A DNA stretch of 64,000 nt from Lactobacillus iners DSM 13335. Lineage in GTDB: Bacteria; Bacillota; Bacilli; Lactobacillales; Lactobacillaceae. The notes beneath the pieces were generated by a model that was not told the DNA's origin, did not search any database, and saw only the letters and a list, made by a program, of their open reading frames with translations. The number at the start of each line of letters is the position of its first letter. Positions within the stretch are counted from its first letter, which is position 1. A program made the translations under genes and the position numbers. Positions 48,868 through 56,338 of this stretch are shown here, one piece after another. The stretch is taken from the NCBI RefSeq assembly GCF_000160875.1, contig NZ_GG700805.1, positions 186,001 through 250,000 of the forward strand, written 5' to 3'.

Positions 48868-50077
48868 TGCTCGTCCTATTCGTTCACTAGATGATATATT
48901 TAATGATCCAGCCGCTAATGAGTTATTAGCCAAACCCAAGAAAAAACGGGTAACTTATGACCCAGAAGTTGAAAAATTTAAAGAAATTGAGAATTGGGTA
49001 AAAGAGCATAATGGCAAAGAACCTGAAAAGACCACTGATCTTAGTAGACTAGGTGAAAGAAAATTAGCTAGCAGATTAAAGGGAATTCGAGAGGATCTAG
49101 AAAGAATAGAATTACTTAAACCCTATGATGAATTAGGTTTATTAAAGACAGAAAATCAAAATGTTTCTTTGAAAGAAAAAGTCAGTCAAGAAAAAAAGAC
49201 CTTTAATTCTCTTGATGATATTTTGAATGATGATTCTGCTTTATTTGATAATTCTGGTCAATCATTAAATTCTAAATTATTTGATACTGGTTCACTCAAT
49301 GCCTATAAAAAATCTCAAGAGAATGTTGCCAAAAATAAATCTAAGAGAAAAGCAATGGATGATTTTAATAAATATCGTCCATTATTTAAGCAGGTGCAAG
49401 CAGAATTAACTTCTGGCAAGCGTCATTTAATAAGGTATGGTAATAATAAACTCAAATTGCATGGATTTTATGTTCTAAAGGGTCAACTAATGTACATTGA
49501 ATCTATTGGTGCAGAGTTTAAGAATAATAATCGTAGCGATACTGATACTGATGCACGTTTACACGTTATTTATGATAATGGAACCGAGAATTTTCCTTTA
49601 AGAAATGGCTTAATAGCTTCCTTATATGGATCTAAACAACGTGGTGGCGGTGGAAAGATAGTCACTGAACCAGATGATAAATTTGAATTTGGTGAAGACG
49701 ATCAGGTAACTGGCTATATTTACGTATTAAAGTCACTCAGTAATAATGCAGATGTAAAGAGGATTCAAGAAGATCATCCTTTGTATAAGGTAGGTTTTAC
49801 TTCTGGAACCGTTGAAAGAAGAATTGCCAATGCAGAAAATGAATCAACTTATTTATATGGTCCGGTTAAAGTAGTAGCAGAATATCAAGTTATAAACCTG
49901 AATCCAGAGGCTTTAGAAACAGCTCTGCATCATGCTTTAGTCCAATACCGCTTAGACGTAGATATTAAAGCTGGTAATGGTAGGATTATCCATCCTAGAG
50001 AGTGGTTTGTAGTTGATTTGAATACGATCACGGATATCGTTAATGAGATTATGAGTAAGTTGCAAATGAGTAAATGA
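48854..50077 (+). CDS. GIY-YIG (T5orf172-type) nuclease of a defence operon
   Basis: 407 residues. The C-terminal domain (about 285-400) has GYIYVLKS as GIY strand, YKVGFTSGTVERRI as YIG strand with the catalytic arginine, and PEALETALHHAL with a candidate metal-binding glutamate. The N-terminus repeats a short acidic motif, SLDDIFNDPAANELL at about 10-24 and SLDDILNDDSALFD near 123. A motif EHNGKEPEKTTDLSRLGERKLA resembles the helicase C-terminus. Probably the DNA-cleaving subunit. No terminator directly follows; the structured RNA region begins 36 nt downstream. Confidence 0.8.
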   Translation: MKIDNARPIRSLDDIFNDPAANELLAKPKKKRVTYDPEVEKFKEIENWVKEHNGKEPEKTTDLSRLGERKLASRLKGIREDLERIELLKPYDELGLLKTENQNVSLKEKVSQEKKTFNSLDDILNDDSALFDNSGQSLNSKLFDTGSLNAYKKSQENVAKNKSKRKAMDDFNKYRPLFKQVQAELTSGKRHLIRYGNNKLKLHGFYVLKGQLMYIESIGAEFKNNNRSDTDTDARLHVIYDNGTENFPLRNGLIASLYGSKQRGGGGKIVTEPDDKFEFGEDDQVTGYIYVLKSLSNNADVKRIQEDHPLYKVGFTSGTVERRIANAENESTYLYGPVKVVAEYQVINLNPEALETALHHALVQYRLDVDIKAGNGRIIHPREWFVVDLNTITDIVNEIMSKLQMSK

Positions 50078-50112
50078 AAATATTAAGCAATTATAAAGTT
50101 TTATGAATCAAA

Positions 50113-50141
50113 TTGATTTATTAATTTTCTAATGGTATAAA
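50113..50141 (+). promoter_or_regulatory. Promoter of the structured non-coding region
   Basis: TTGATT (50113-50118), exactly 17 bp, TATAAA (50136-50141), with no coding sequence downstream for 500 bp. Confidence 0.65.
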
Positions 50142-50147
50142 ATAATT

Positions 50148-50496
50148 GTATCAAATATTTATAGGTTTGATATTTAGGTTCCTCAATTAACGTCAAGTTA
50201 CGCATTGCGCCAACCTGGTGTGGTAATGTTAATTTGAGAGTGGGTTGGATATATGTTGTAGAACAATGCTATCGTTGCTGCAGGTCTATAGCTGAATTAA
50301 TAACTAAATGTAACGGCACCTCCGTGGGCGTCCATGCTAGCGGATACATAGGTGGTAGCGTGGTTGAATTTTTTAAGTATTTAAAGGTATTTTTTTACTT
50401 AATCTTCTAATTACACTACCAGTCTGCCCTTTTAGAGGTTGAAAAACTGAATGTGTAACTAAGAAGTATATGTTTTAAAAGCATATACTTTTTTTG
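50148..50496 (+). ncRNA. Candidate structured non-coding RNA, about 350 nt
   Basis: Between the promoter at 50113 and the terminator at 50464 no gene is seen, but pairings are dense. CTCAATTAAC (50182-50191) pairs with GTTAATTTGAG (50228-50238), enclosing GTTAC/GTAAT and CGCCA/TGGTG to give one long extended hairpin. CAATG/CGTTG follows (50264-50277), and then a GC-richer block (about 50310-50362) with alternative ACGG/CCGT and CACCT/AGGTG stems. The GC content is clearly above the flanks. Family not recognised. Could instead be an origin of transfer of the element. Confidence 0.55.
50464..50496 (+). terminator. Terminator of the structured region
   Basis: AAGTATATG (50464-50472) pairs with CATATACTT (50482-50490), followed by seven T. 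Confidence 0.85.
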
Positions 50497-50524
50497 ATAC
50501 ATAATTTAGGTTAGAAAATCAGCA

Positions 50525-50571
50525 AAAGCGGATTATCACTGGTCAATTCCAATAGATAATCCGCTTTTTTT
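50525..50571 (+). terminator. Second strong terminator
   Basis: AAAGCGGATTATC (50525-50537) pairs over 13 bp with GATAATCCGCTTT (50555-50567), then T. It insulates the following mobility genes from the defence operon. Confidence 0.9.
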
Positions 50572-50650
50572 GGTTTATTAACCAAAATTCAAAAATGTTG
50601 TTGATGAGTAGTAGTACTCATGTTTTTTAAGTACCAAGGAGGTACATAGA

Positions 50651-51016
50651 ATGGCTCTTAAAGGTCTAAGAGATTTCGTCAAGTTTGATGCTAAGGGTTT
50701 CCTTGCAGGTAAGCAATTGCTTCTTATGCAAGAGAGTGAGTTGAAGGATTTTGACTCTGGCAAAGTAATCGGAGCTAAGCTCAAGGTTACTATCTGGACA
50801 GATGACACGCAATACAAGAAGGATGAAACTTCAAATGAAGGTTCAGAATTAGATGTTAAGATTTTAGGATTGACCGCTGAAAAAGTTGATCGAAATAATC
50901 GTGGGTTTATTAAATTAAAGAACCCATCAGGTGTAGTTTTTGGTGATTTTCAAAATCAACTATCCCTTAAAGCGGATGGATTTGATTTTGTTAAAGAAAG
51001 AGGAGGTGAGAATTAA
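50651..51016 (+). CDS. YdcP-like conserved ICE protein
   Basis: 121 residues, resembling the small YdcP-type proteins at the head of Tn916/ICEBs1-like transfer modules. Start MALKGLRDFVKFDAKGF behind AAGGAGG. No catalytic motif is seen; the role in such elements is unknown. The stop overlaps the next gene by one base (TAATG). Confidence 0.7.
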   Translation: MALKGLRDFVKFDAKGFLAGKQLLLMQESELKDFDSGKVIGAKLKVTIWTDDTQYKKDETSNEGSELDVKILGLTAEKVDRNNRGFIKLKNPSGVVFGDFQNQLSLKADGFDFVKERGGEN

Positions 51017-51573
51017 TGCCAACTCGAACACGTAAGCCACAAGAAGGTGGAACTCCTGAAAAGGTAATTCCACCGTTGGGCTGGCTATTCTTAGCTTGTG
51101 CAATTGCGCTATTTATTCTGGCATTTCAAGTCCCATGGTTTGGGCAATACTGCATTTTCTTTGGAATTTGTTCTCTAGTGTTGGCTCTGGGATGCTTGGG
51201 CTACTGGGTTTATCTTCATTATGATGAAATTAGATTTGGAGGACTCCTTCACTCTAAAAATGTAGATTTATCGGTAATTTATTCTCCGAAGATGAAAGCT
51301 TTTCTGTATCAAAGTAATACTACTGCTCCAGATCCCTATGATCCTCGGTATCAACAATTACCTCACGTTAGAAAGACTAGGGATGGATTGAGAATAGAGG
51401 CAATAGGTAAGTTACGTCAGTGGTTAATTAGTGACCAATTTAGAGATTCATTAGAAGCATTTCTTAATTACAATAGATGTAATATTTCAATTCAAAATGC
51501 ACAGTACCACTCAGATGGATGGGTTTATTTCACGATTATTCGTGGAATTAAGAACGATCGATTGAGGTGGTAA
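51016..51573 (+). CDS. Membrane protein of the integrative element
   Basis: 185 residues with two N-terminal membrane helices (about 20-38 and 45-65) and a cytosolic C-terminal domain of about 110 residues. Unnamed family. Such a protein regularly sits just before the FtsK-like ATPase gene in small Gram-positive elements and may anchor it at the membrane. It ends 1 nt before the next start. Confidence 0.65.
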   Translation: MPTRTRKPQEGGTPEKVIPPLGWLFLACAIALFILAFQVPWFGQYCIFFGICSLVLALGCLGYWVYLHYDEIRFGGLLHSKNVDLSVIYSPKMKAFLYQSNTTAPDPYDPRYQQLPHVRKTRDGLRIEAIGKLRQWLISDQFRDSLEAFLNYNRCNISIQNAQYHSDGWVYFTIIRGIKNDRLRW

Positions 51574-51574
51574 T

Positions 51575-52414
51575 ATGAGTTACCTTCTAACGCTAAGCAA
51601 ATCGTTATCTATTGATGCATACAAGAAAATTAATTTTCTTGTAGCAGGTGTTAGGGGTAGTGGTAAGACTTATGGCACTTTGATCTTAATTGCTGAACTT
51701 GCTTCTTTTCCAAGGATTAGCCCTTGTGAATTTCTTGGCACCGTGCAATTGCCGACTCAAATTTATTGCGTAGATTTTAAAAATTCTGATCTTGCAAGAT
51801 TAGGTGATATTCTTCCAACTGGAAGGGTAGCAACTAATAAGGAAGATGCTATTAAAGTGGTGTCTGATTACGATGGAAAAATGCATGAACGTCTTGCATT
51901 CTTGAGAGATAAAGAATTTGGTGCAACAGCGGGTGCGTTAGGTATGCCAATGTATTACTTATTAATTGACGAATGGAGTGCTACAAATGCTTCTTTTAAT
52001 CAGGGAATGACTAAAGCGGATAAAGACTTGCGATATAAATGGAATTCTTTGATTACTGATATTTCGATGCTAAATCGCGTTCCAGGTTTTGGTCTAGGAA
52101 TTATAAGTCAGCAAATAAGTGTAGTTAACTCTGGTTTAAATAGTAGTGTTCAGGAAGAGGCTGGTCTTAAGCTTCATTTTGGGGATGCTAATATGAATTC
52201 TTATCGGTTGACTTTTGGCAATGACATTCAAATTCCTGAGATGCGATTAGAAACTGGAGAAGCTTACGCTTGGATTGAAGGTCTGACATCTTCGGGTTAT
52301 GTAATACCCTTTTGTATGCCAGAAATTGAGCCAGATAAATTATGGGACTATTTAAAACAAGCATTAAGTAATACTCAAGATGATAAGAAGTATTTGTTCT
52401 TTACCAGTCAATGA
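51575..52414 (+). CDS. FtsK/SpoIIIE-like DNA translocase (TcpA-type coupling ATPase)
   Basis: 279 residues. Walker A LVAGVRGSGKTYGT near residue 26, Walker B MYYLLIDEWSA near 130, and the downstream sensor GLGIISQQIS. These define an FtsK/HerA ATPase that pumps DNA during element transfer. It is short, with no membrane helix of its own; the preceding protein may supply it. No VirB4-type ATPase or mating-channel gene lies in this element. Confidence 0.8.
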   Translation: MSYLLTLSKSLSIDAYKKINFLVAGVRGSGKTYGTLILIAELASFPRISPCEFLGTVQLPTQIYCVDFKNSDLARLGDILPTGRVATNKEDAIKVVSDYDGKMHERLAFLRDKEFGATAGALGMPMYYLLIDEWSATNASFNQGMTKADKDLRYKWNSLITDISMLNRVPGFGLGIISQQISVVNSGLNSSVQEEAGLKLHFGDANMNSYRLTFGNDIQIPEMRLETGEAYAWIEGLTSSGYVIPFCMPEIEPDKLWDYLKQALSNTQDDKKYLFFTSQ

Positions 52415-52434
52415 TGTTTGAAGTGCCAGCAGGC

Positions 52435-52464
52435 GCGCTAGCGCTGTGGTTGCGTAGCAACCAC
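52435..52464 (+). other. Candidate replication/transfer origin upstream of rep
   Basis: A palindrome GCGCTAGCGC (52435-52444) is followed at once by the hairpin GTGGTTGC-GTA-GCAACCAC (52446-52464). Its position right before the Rep gene is where double-strand origins of rolling-circle initiators or oriT sites often lie. No nick site can be proven from sequence. Confidence 0.5.
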
Positions 52465-52478
52465 TATTAACTTGATTA

Positions 52479-53379
52479 ATGGGTGATTTTAGTACAATGC
52501 ATCAAAAAATAAAGAAAATCAATAAACATGCTGCCGTTAATGTTCATCTTTATGGCGATGTACTAGAAGTGACAGATTATAAACCAAGAAAACAAAGAAT
52601 TAAACCGTTGTCTAAAGATAACTATGTTGACTTAGCAACTGGTGAGGTTAAGGACTATCACAGAAATAGCCAGAGAATTCAATCAACTGAGAACTTACGT
52701 AAAACTTTCAAAAATCTTAGAAGATTAATTATAGGTAACTTCCAAGCTGGCGATATATGAATAACGCTAACTTACAAGCAAGTTAATGGAAAACCAATGA
52801 CTGACACTTCAAGGGTGTACAAGGATTTTAAAGCCTTTTGGCGGCGGTTTATTGCTAAGTATGGTTCTTGTGAGTATCTTAGTAGTCCTTGAGCCACAAG
52901 CTTCTGGGAGTTGGCATTTGCATGGCCTTATTAAAAAGAAAAATGGAAAACTCCCCTATCTTGACAATAATTCTGTAATAGCACCTATGTGGCGTCAGGG
53001 TTTTACTAAAACCAAAAGACTTAAGGACAGTGACAATGTAGCAGCTTATTTGATGGCATATTTAACAGATATGCCTAAGGATGAGATTATGCCTAATGTC
53101 AAAAGTAAATCGATTTTGAAAGGTGCTAGATTACACTTCTATCCTTCAGGGGTTCATATTTATCGTAATTCAAGGGGAATCAAGAGACCTACCAATTTTA
53201 AGGGTTTTAAAGGTCAGGTGCTAAAAGATCTAGGATTATCAGAAGATATAACAGCTGATGCTACTTTTAACCGAAAACAGAAATTAAAAGATGGTAAGCG
53301 GTTGATTCATATAACTGAATTTTATGACAACATTCCGGATAAGAAAAAGACTAATCACGCCCGCCAAGACAATGATTAG
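52479..53379 (+). pseudogene. Rolling-circle Rep/relaxase (HUH), one nonsense codon and one frameshift
   Basis: Reading 52479 onwards gives a Rep protein up to FQAGDI, where TGA (52758-52760) replaces the tryptophan codon expected in the conserved [W]ITLTYK motif; the frame then continues ITLTYKQVNGKP. Near 52886 one extra base in AGTAGTCCTTGAG shifts the frame; removing it restores SVLEPQASGSWHLHGLI, with the HUH metal motif HLH. The remainder is intact to 53379. About 300 residues if repaired. Both lesions look like recent point events or sequencing errors. Confidence 0.82.
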
Positions 53380-53449
53380 CCTTTGATACTGAACAAACCT
53401 ATGCGAGGGATGTTCAGCCTTATTATCTACTAATGTCGAGGTTTTAACA

Positions 53450-53653
53450 ATGAAAAAAGAGTTTGTTAATTATAAAGATCTTCGCCAACTGGGTTTTGGC
53501 GACAACCAAGCTAGAAGAATTATTCGGCTAGCTAAGAAAAAGCTGGTAGAAAAAGGATATGCGTTTTACAATGGAAAACGAGTGGGGCTTGTTCCTGCTA
53601 AAGCTGTTGCTGAAGTTATCGGTGTTCCGTTTAAGGAGGACGATAACTTTTGA
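53450..53653 (+). CDS. DUF3173 small helix-turn-helix protein (excisionase-like)
   Basis: 67 residues: VNYKDLRQLGFGDNQARRIIRLAKK is a helix-turn-helix-like segment, and the protein belongs to DUF3173, usually found directly before tyrosine integrases of Gram-positive elements. A role in excision is inferred from that position. Its stop codon overlaps the integrase start (TTTTGA). Confidence 0.75.
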   Translation: MKKEFVNYKDLRQLGFGDNQARRIIRLAKKKLVEKGYAFYNGKRVGLVPAKAVAEVIGVPFKEDDNF

Positions 53654-54887
53654 AAACGCGTTACCCAAACGTTTACCAAGATAAAAATGGTAAATATTTC
53701 TATCAAATCTTCATTGGCACTGATGCCAATGGTAAAAAGAAGTTAAAAAAGGGTAGAAGGGATGCGTTGAAGCATCCCTTTTCTTCGGCTTATCAAGCAT
53801 ACAAAGAGGCACAACGTGTTCAAGCACTATATGCTAATGTTTCAGCTGATAATATTAGCTATGCTTCTTTTATGAAGGATCGTTATTTACCCAAATACCG
53901 TGGAGATGTTGAAGCAAGTACTTACGATACTCACAATTTAATGATGCTGAAAGGCGTAGATTTTTTAGGAGAAATCAAGCTTAAGGACATTAAAGTAATA
54001 GACTGTGAAAAATATCGTACGTGGTTATTAACGGACTCAGGTTTTTCTAGAAATTATGCTAGTTTGATTTATACTGCATTTCGTCAAAGTCTAGATTATG
54101 CCGTAGAAATCGGGTTAATAGCTTCTAACCCTTCTTTAAAGACTAAATCAATTCCAAAAGGTCGAAATATTGAAAATTATTGGACAATGCCAGAATTTGA
54201 GAAGGTATTAGCTTCTATCAATACTGATACTTTTTATGAAGAGTTAATCTACGTTACTTTTCTTTTCTACTATCGGATTGGATGCCGAGTTAACGAGGGA
54301 TTTGCTTTAAGATGTCAGATATTGATCTAATTAACGGAAAAGTTAGATTTATCAACAATTTGCACTATTCAAGTAAGCTAAACTATGAACTTGTACCATA
54401 TTTAAAGAATGATGCAAGTAGAAGAACGGTTACCATTGATGCTGAATTACTTGAAGTTTTAAAGAAGTGGAAGAAGGAACAGGCTAAATATAATATTCAT
54501 GATTTCGTATTCAGTTGCGATAACTGCCCACTTAATAAGTCTACTTTAAGTGTGTGGCTTAAACGTTATTCTAAATTGGCTGGAGTATCTAGAATCAATG
54601 GCCGAGGATTACGCCACTCTAATGCTTCATATTTGATTGCTGAACTTGGTGCTGATGTCTTAACGGTGAGTCATAGGCTCGGACATAAAACGCCAATGAC
54701 AACGCTTAAGTACTATGCTCACATGTTTAGCAATAATGATATTGAATTAGCTTCTAAGATGGAAGGAAGCATGGATATTCAACCTGCCTCACATTCTAAA
54801 ATTCACTTTAATGGTAACCAGCATATTAAAGGGAATAGTATTACAGGTATGCCAAAAGTATGCCAAAACAAGAAAAAGCCAGCTTAA
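53650..54887 (+). pseudogene. Tyrosine recombinase (integrase) with a 1-nt deletion
   Basis: TTG 53650 starts MKTRYPNVYQDKNGKYFYQI, an arm-type AP2-like domain plus a core-binding domain, and the catalytic arginine in GCRVNEGFALR. At about 54313 the expected TGGTCAGAT reads TGTCAGAT; one missing G shifts the frame. The second frame continues SDIDLINGK and holds RGLRHSNAS, HRLGHKT and the nucleophile TLKYYAHM. About 412 residues if repaired. The last codons carry the TATGCCAAAAGTATGCC repeat. Confidence 0.87.
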
Positions 54888-55062
54888 GTGTTGATATAAA
54901 AGGAACATCCCCTATTCTCGGGGAGTAGTAGCAAAATTTTCAAAAATGCTTGATTACAAGCTATAAAGAGAATGAAAAATGGCTACTGGTACTCAAATGG
55001 TACTGGAAGTAAAAAAGAATACATTGAATAATAGTTCCAAGTGGTTTACATTTGGACAAAAT
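54888..55062 (+). other. Integrase-proximal spacer, probable right boundary of the guaA island
   Basis: No gene is found. It contains a CCCC/GGGG hairpin (near 54911-54927) and ATAAAAGGA (54896-54904), which is also present just past the guaA stop (41646-41654) but is too short to prove an attR. A short open frame (GYWYSNGTGSKKEYIE) near 54980-55030 may be a gene fragment. Confidence 0.4.
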
Positions 55063-55098
55063 ATTAGACCGTAGATTTAAGCTGCGGTCTAATTTTTT
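55063..55098 (+). terminator. Terminator
   Basis: ATTAGACCG (55063-55071) pairs with CGGTCTAAT (55085-55093), followed by six T. It separates the guaA island from the next block. Confidence 0.8.
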
Positions 55099-55201
55099 GT
55101 CCTTAGAAACTCTTATTTATCCACACTCACCCAAAAATAAACACTTGTGTTTTTTTATGATTATAAAAAAGGCTATACTATAAATAACGTTTTAGAAAAC
55201 A

Positions 55202-55237
55202 AATATTAAATAAACCTATATAGGTTTATTTAATATT
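55202..55237. promoter_or_regulatory. 36-bp perfect palindrome, probable operator
   Basis: Two 18-bp arms meet between 55219 and 55220 without a spacer; the centre reads AAACCTATATAGGTTT. It ends 57 nt before the XRE regulator gene and overlaps the expected -35 region of the first TATAAT. Most likely the binding site of that regulator. Confidence 0.75.
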
Positions 55238-55243
55238 AAAAAT

Positions 55244-55279
55244 GGTGTATAATAATTTTAAAAGGGTGTATAATAATTT
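55244..55279 (+). promoter_or_regulatory. Tandem GGTGTATAATAATTT boxes
   Basis: The 15-mer occurs at 55244-55258 and again at 55265-55279, 21 bp (two helical turns) apart. Each contains an extended -10 (TGTATAAT). Either two promoters in tandem or a duplicated operator half. A GAAAGGAGG site follows. Confidence 0.65.
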
Positions 55280-55294
55280 CGAAAGGAGGATATT

Positions 55295-55654
55295 ATGCTT
55301 ACACAACTTGGGATTTTTTTAAGAAAGTTAAGATTAGACTGTGGTGAAATAATGAAAGAAATGGCTACAAAGCTCGACGTCAGCTCATCTTTTTTATCAG
55401 CAGTTGAAAATGGAAAAAAGAAAATGCCAGAGTCTTGGTATGATACGATTGTCAATTTATATAATCTTGATAAAGAAAAACAAGATGAATTAATGACAGC
55501 AATCGAAGAATCTCAGAAGTCTTTGGAAATTAATCTTGAAGATTTAAGTAAAGAAAAGAAAAGATTGGCATTTTCTTTTGCAAGGGAATTAGAAAATATG
55601 AATAAAGAAGAGGTGGACAAAATGAAAATATTTTTCAAGAAGGATGGTGAGTGA
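55295..55654 (+). CDS. XRE-family transcriptional regulator (ImmR-like)
   Basis: 119 residues. The helix-turn-helix occupies about 10-65 (LRKLRLDCGEIMKEMATKLDVSSSFLSAVENGKK), followed by a helical charged tail. Paired with an ImmA-type peptidase gene that overlaps its end region, the arrangement of ICEBs1 ImmR/ImmA and of phage SOS-controlled repressors. It likely binds the palindrome at 55202. Confidence 0.85.
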   Translation: MLTQLGIFLRKLRLDCGEIMKEMATKLDVSSSFLSAVENGKKKMPESWYDTIVNLYNLDKEKQDELMTAIEESQKSLEINLEDLSKEKKRLAFSFARELENMNKEEVDKMKIFFKKDGE

Positions 55655-55655
55655 T

Positions 55656-56189
55656 ATGGGTGGATATATAGCAGACCCTTTATCTAGAAAAGATATAAGA
55701 AAACTGGCTAATAGACTTAGAGAGTTATTTGGTTTTGAAAGGGATATTAATTTTCCAATAGTTCAAGTTATAGAATTTTTATCTAATAAAGGAGAGCTTA
55801 ATTTAGAAATATGCACTTCTGATGATATGGGGTCAAAATTAGGTGAAACTATTTCATCAGAAAATTTAATAAAATTAAGAGAAGACATTTATGATAAGGC
55901 TTGCGAGGATGATGGATTTTCAAGATCGACCTGTAGTCATGAATTATTACATTGGATAAAGCATAGAGAAGAAACAGTTTCTTTTTGTAGAAAAGAAGAA
56001 GACCTAGAAAATAGAAGAGCATACGAAGATCCAGAGTGGCAAGCAAATTGTTTTTCAGGAGAATTGTTAGTTCCTAAGCATTTAGTAAAAGGTATGACCA
56101 TTGATGAAATTGTACAAAAATGTAACGTGACACCTTCTATGGCATATTATCAATATAAAAAGTATGAAGAAGAAGGATGGGAAGAATGA
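55656..56189 (+). CDS. ImmA/IrrE-family metallopeptidase
   Basis: 177 residues from ATG 55656 (MGGYIADPLSRKDIRKLANRLRE), 1 nt after the regulator stop. The zinc motif is H-E-L-L-H in CSHELLHWIKH, with a later acidic ligand region EDPEWQANCFSGELLVP. Members cleave their partner repressor to relieve repression, often after DNA damage. The C-terminal part (IVQKCNVTPSMAYYQYKK) is the usual ImmA tail. Confidence 0.87.
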   Translation: MGGYIADPLSRKDIRKLANRLRELFGFERDINFPIVQVIEFLSNKGELNLEICTSDDMGSKLGETISSENLIKLREDIYDKACEDDGFSRSTCSHELLHWIKHREETVSFCRKEEDLENRRAYEDPEWQANCFSGELLVPKHLVKGMTIDEIVQKCNVTPSMAYYQYKKYEEEGWEE

Positions 56190-56338
56190 ATAGAAAAGAA
56201 AAAAACACACTAAACAGATTTTTGGCACAATCTAAAGTATGTTTTCTAAACTGGATATTGTCTAATAATTCCAAATTAATTATATTAAATCCAGTTTTAA
56301 AAATCAAGAGTTTTAAGCTGGAGGGATATATTGAGTAA
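56186..56338 (+). CDS. 50-residue protein, unknown, coupled to neighbours
   Basis: ATG 56186 overlaps the metallopeptidase stop (ATGA) and the stop overlaps the next start at 56331. 50 residues, basic, with a hydrophobic centre (CFLNWILSNN). No family is recognised. The double overlap argues it is translated, not a spacer. Confidence 0.55.
   Translation: MNRKEKNTLNRFLAQSKVCFLNWILSNNSKLIILNPVLKIKSFKLEGYIE

Noticed and set aside
50148-50496. Retron or group II intron RNA
   Set aside because: No reverse transcriptase gene is nearby, and neither the intron 5' GUGYG start nor a domain V hairpin is seen.
54896-54904. ATAAAAGGA as attR partner of the guaA end
   Set aside because: Only nine AT-rich bases match; too short to call an attachment site without comparison with an empty locus. 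Kept as a remark in the spacer entry.
54975-55035. Short frame GYWYSNGTGSKKEYIE as a gene
   Set aside because: Too short, without a ribosome-binding site; at most a remnant of a lost gene.
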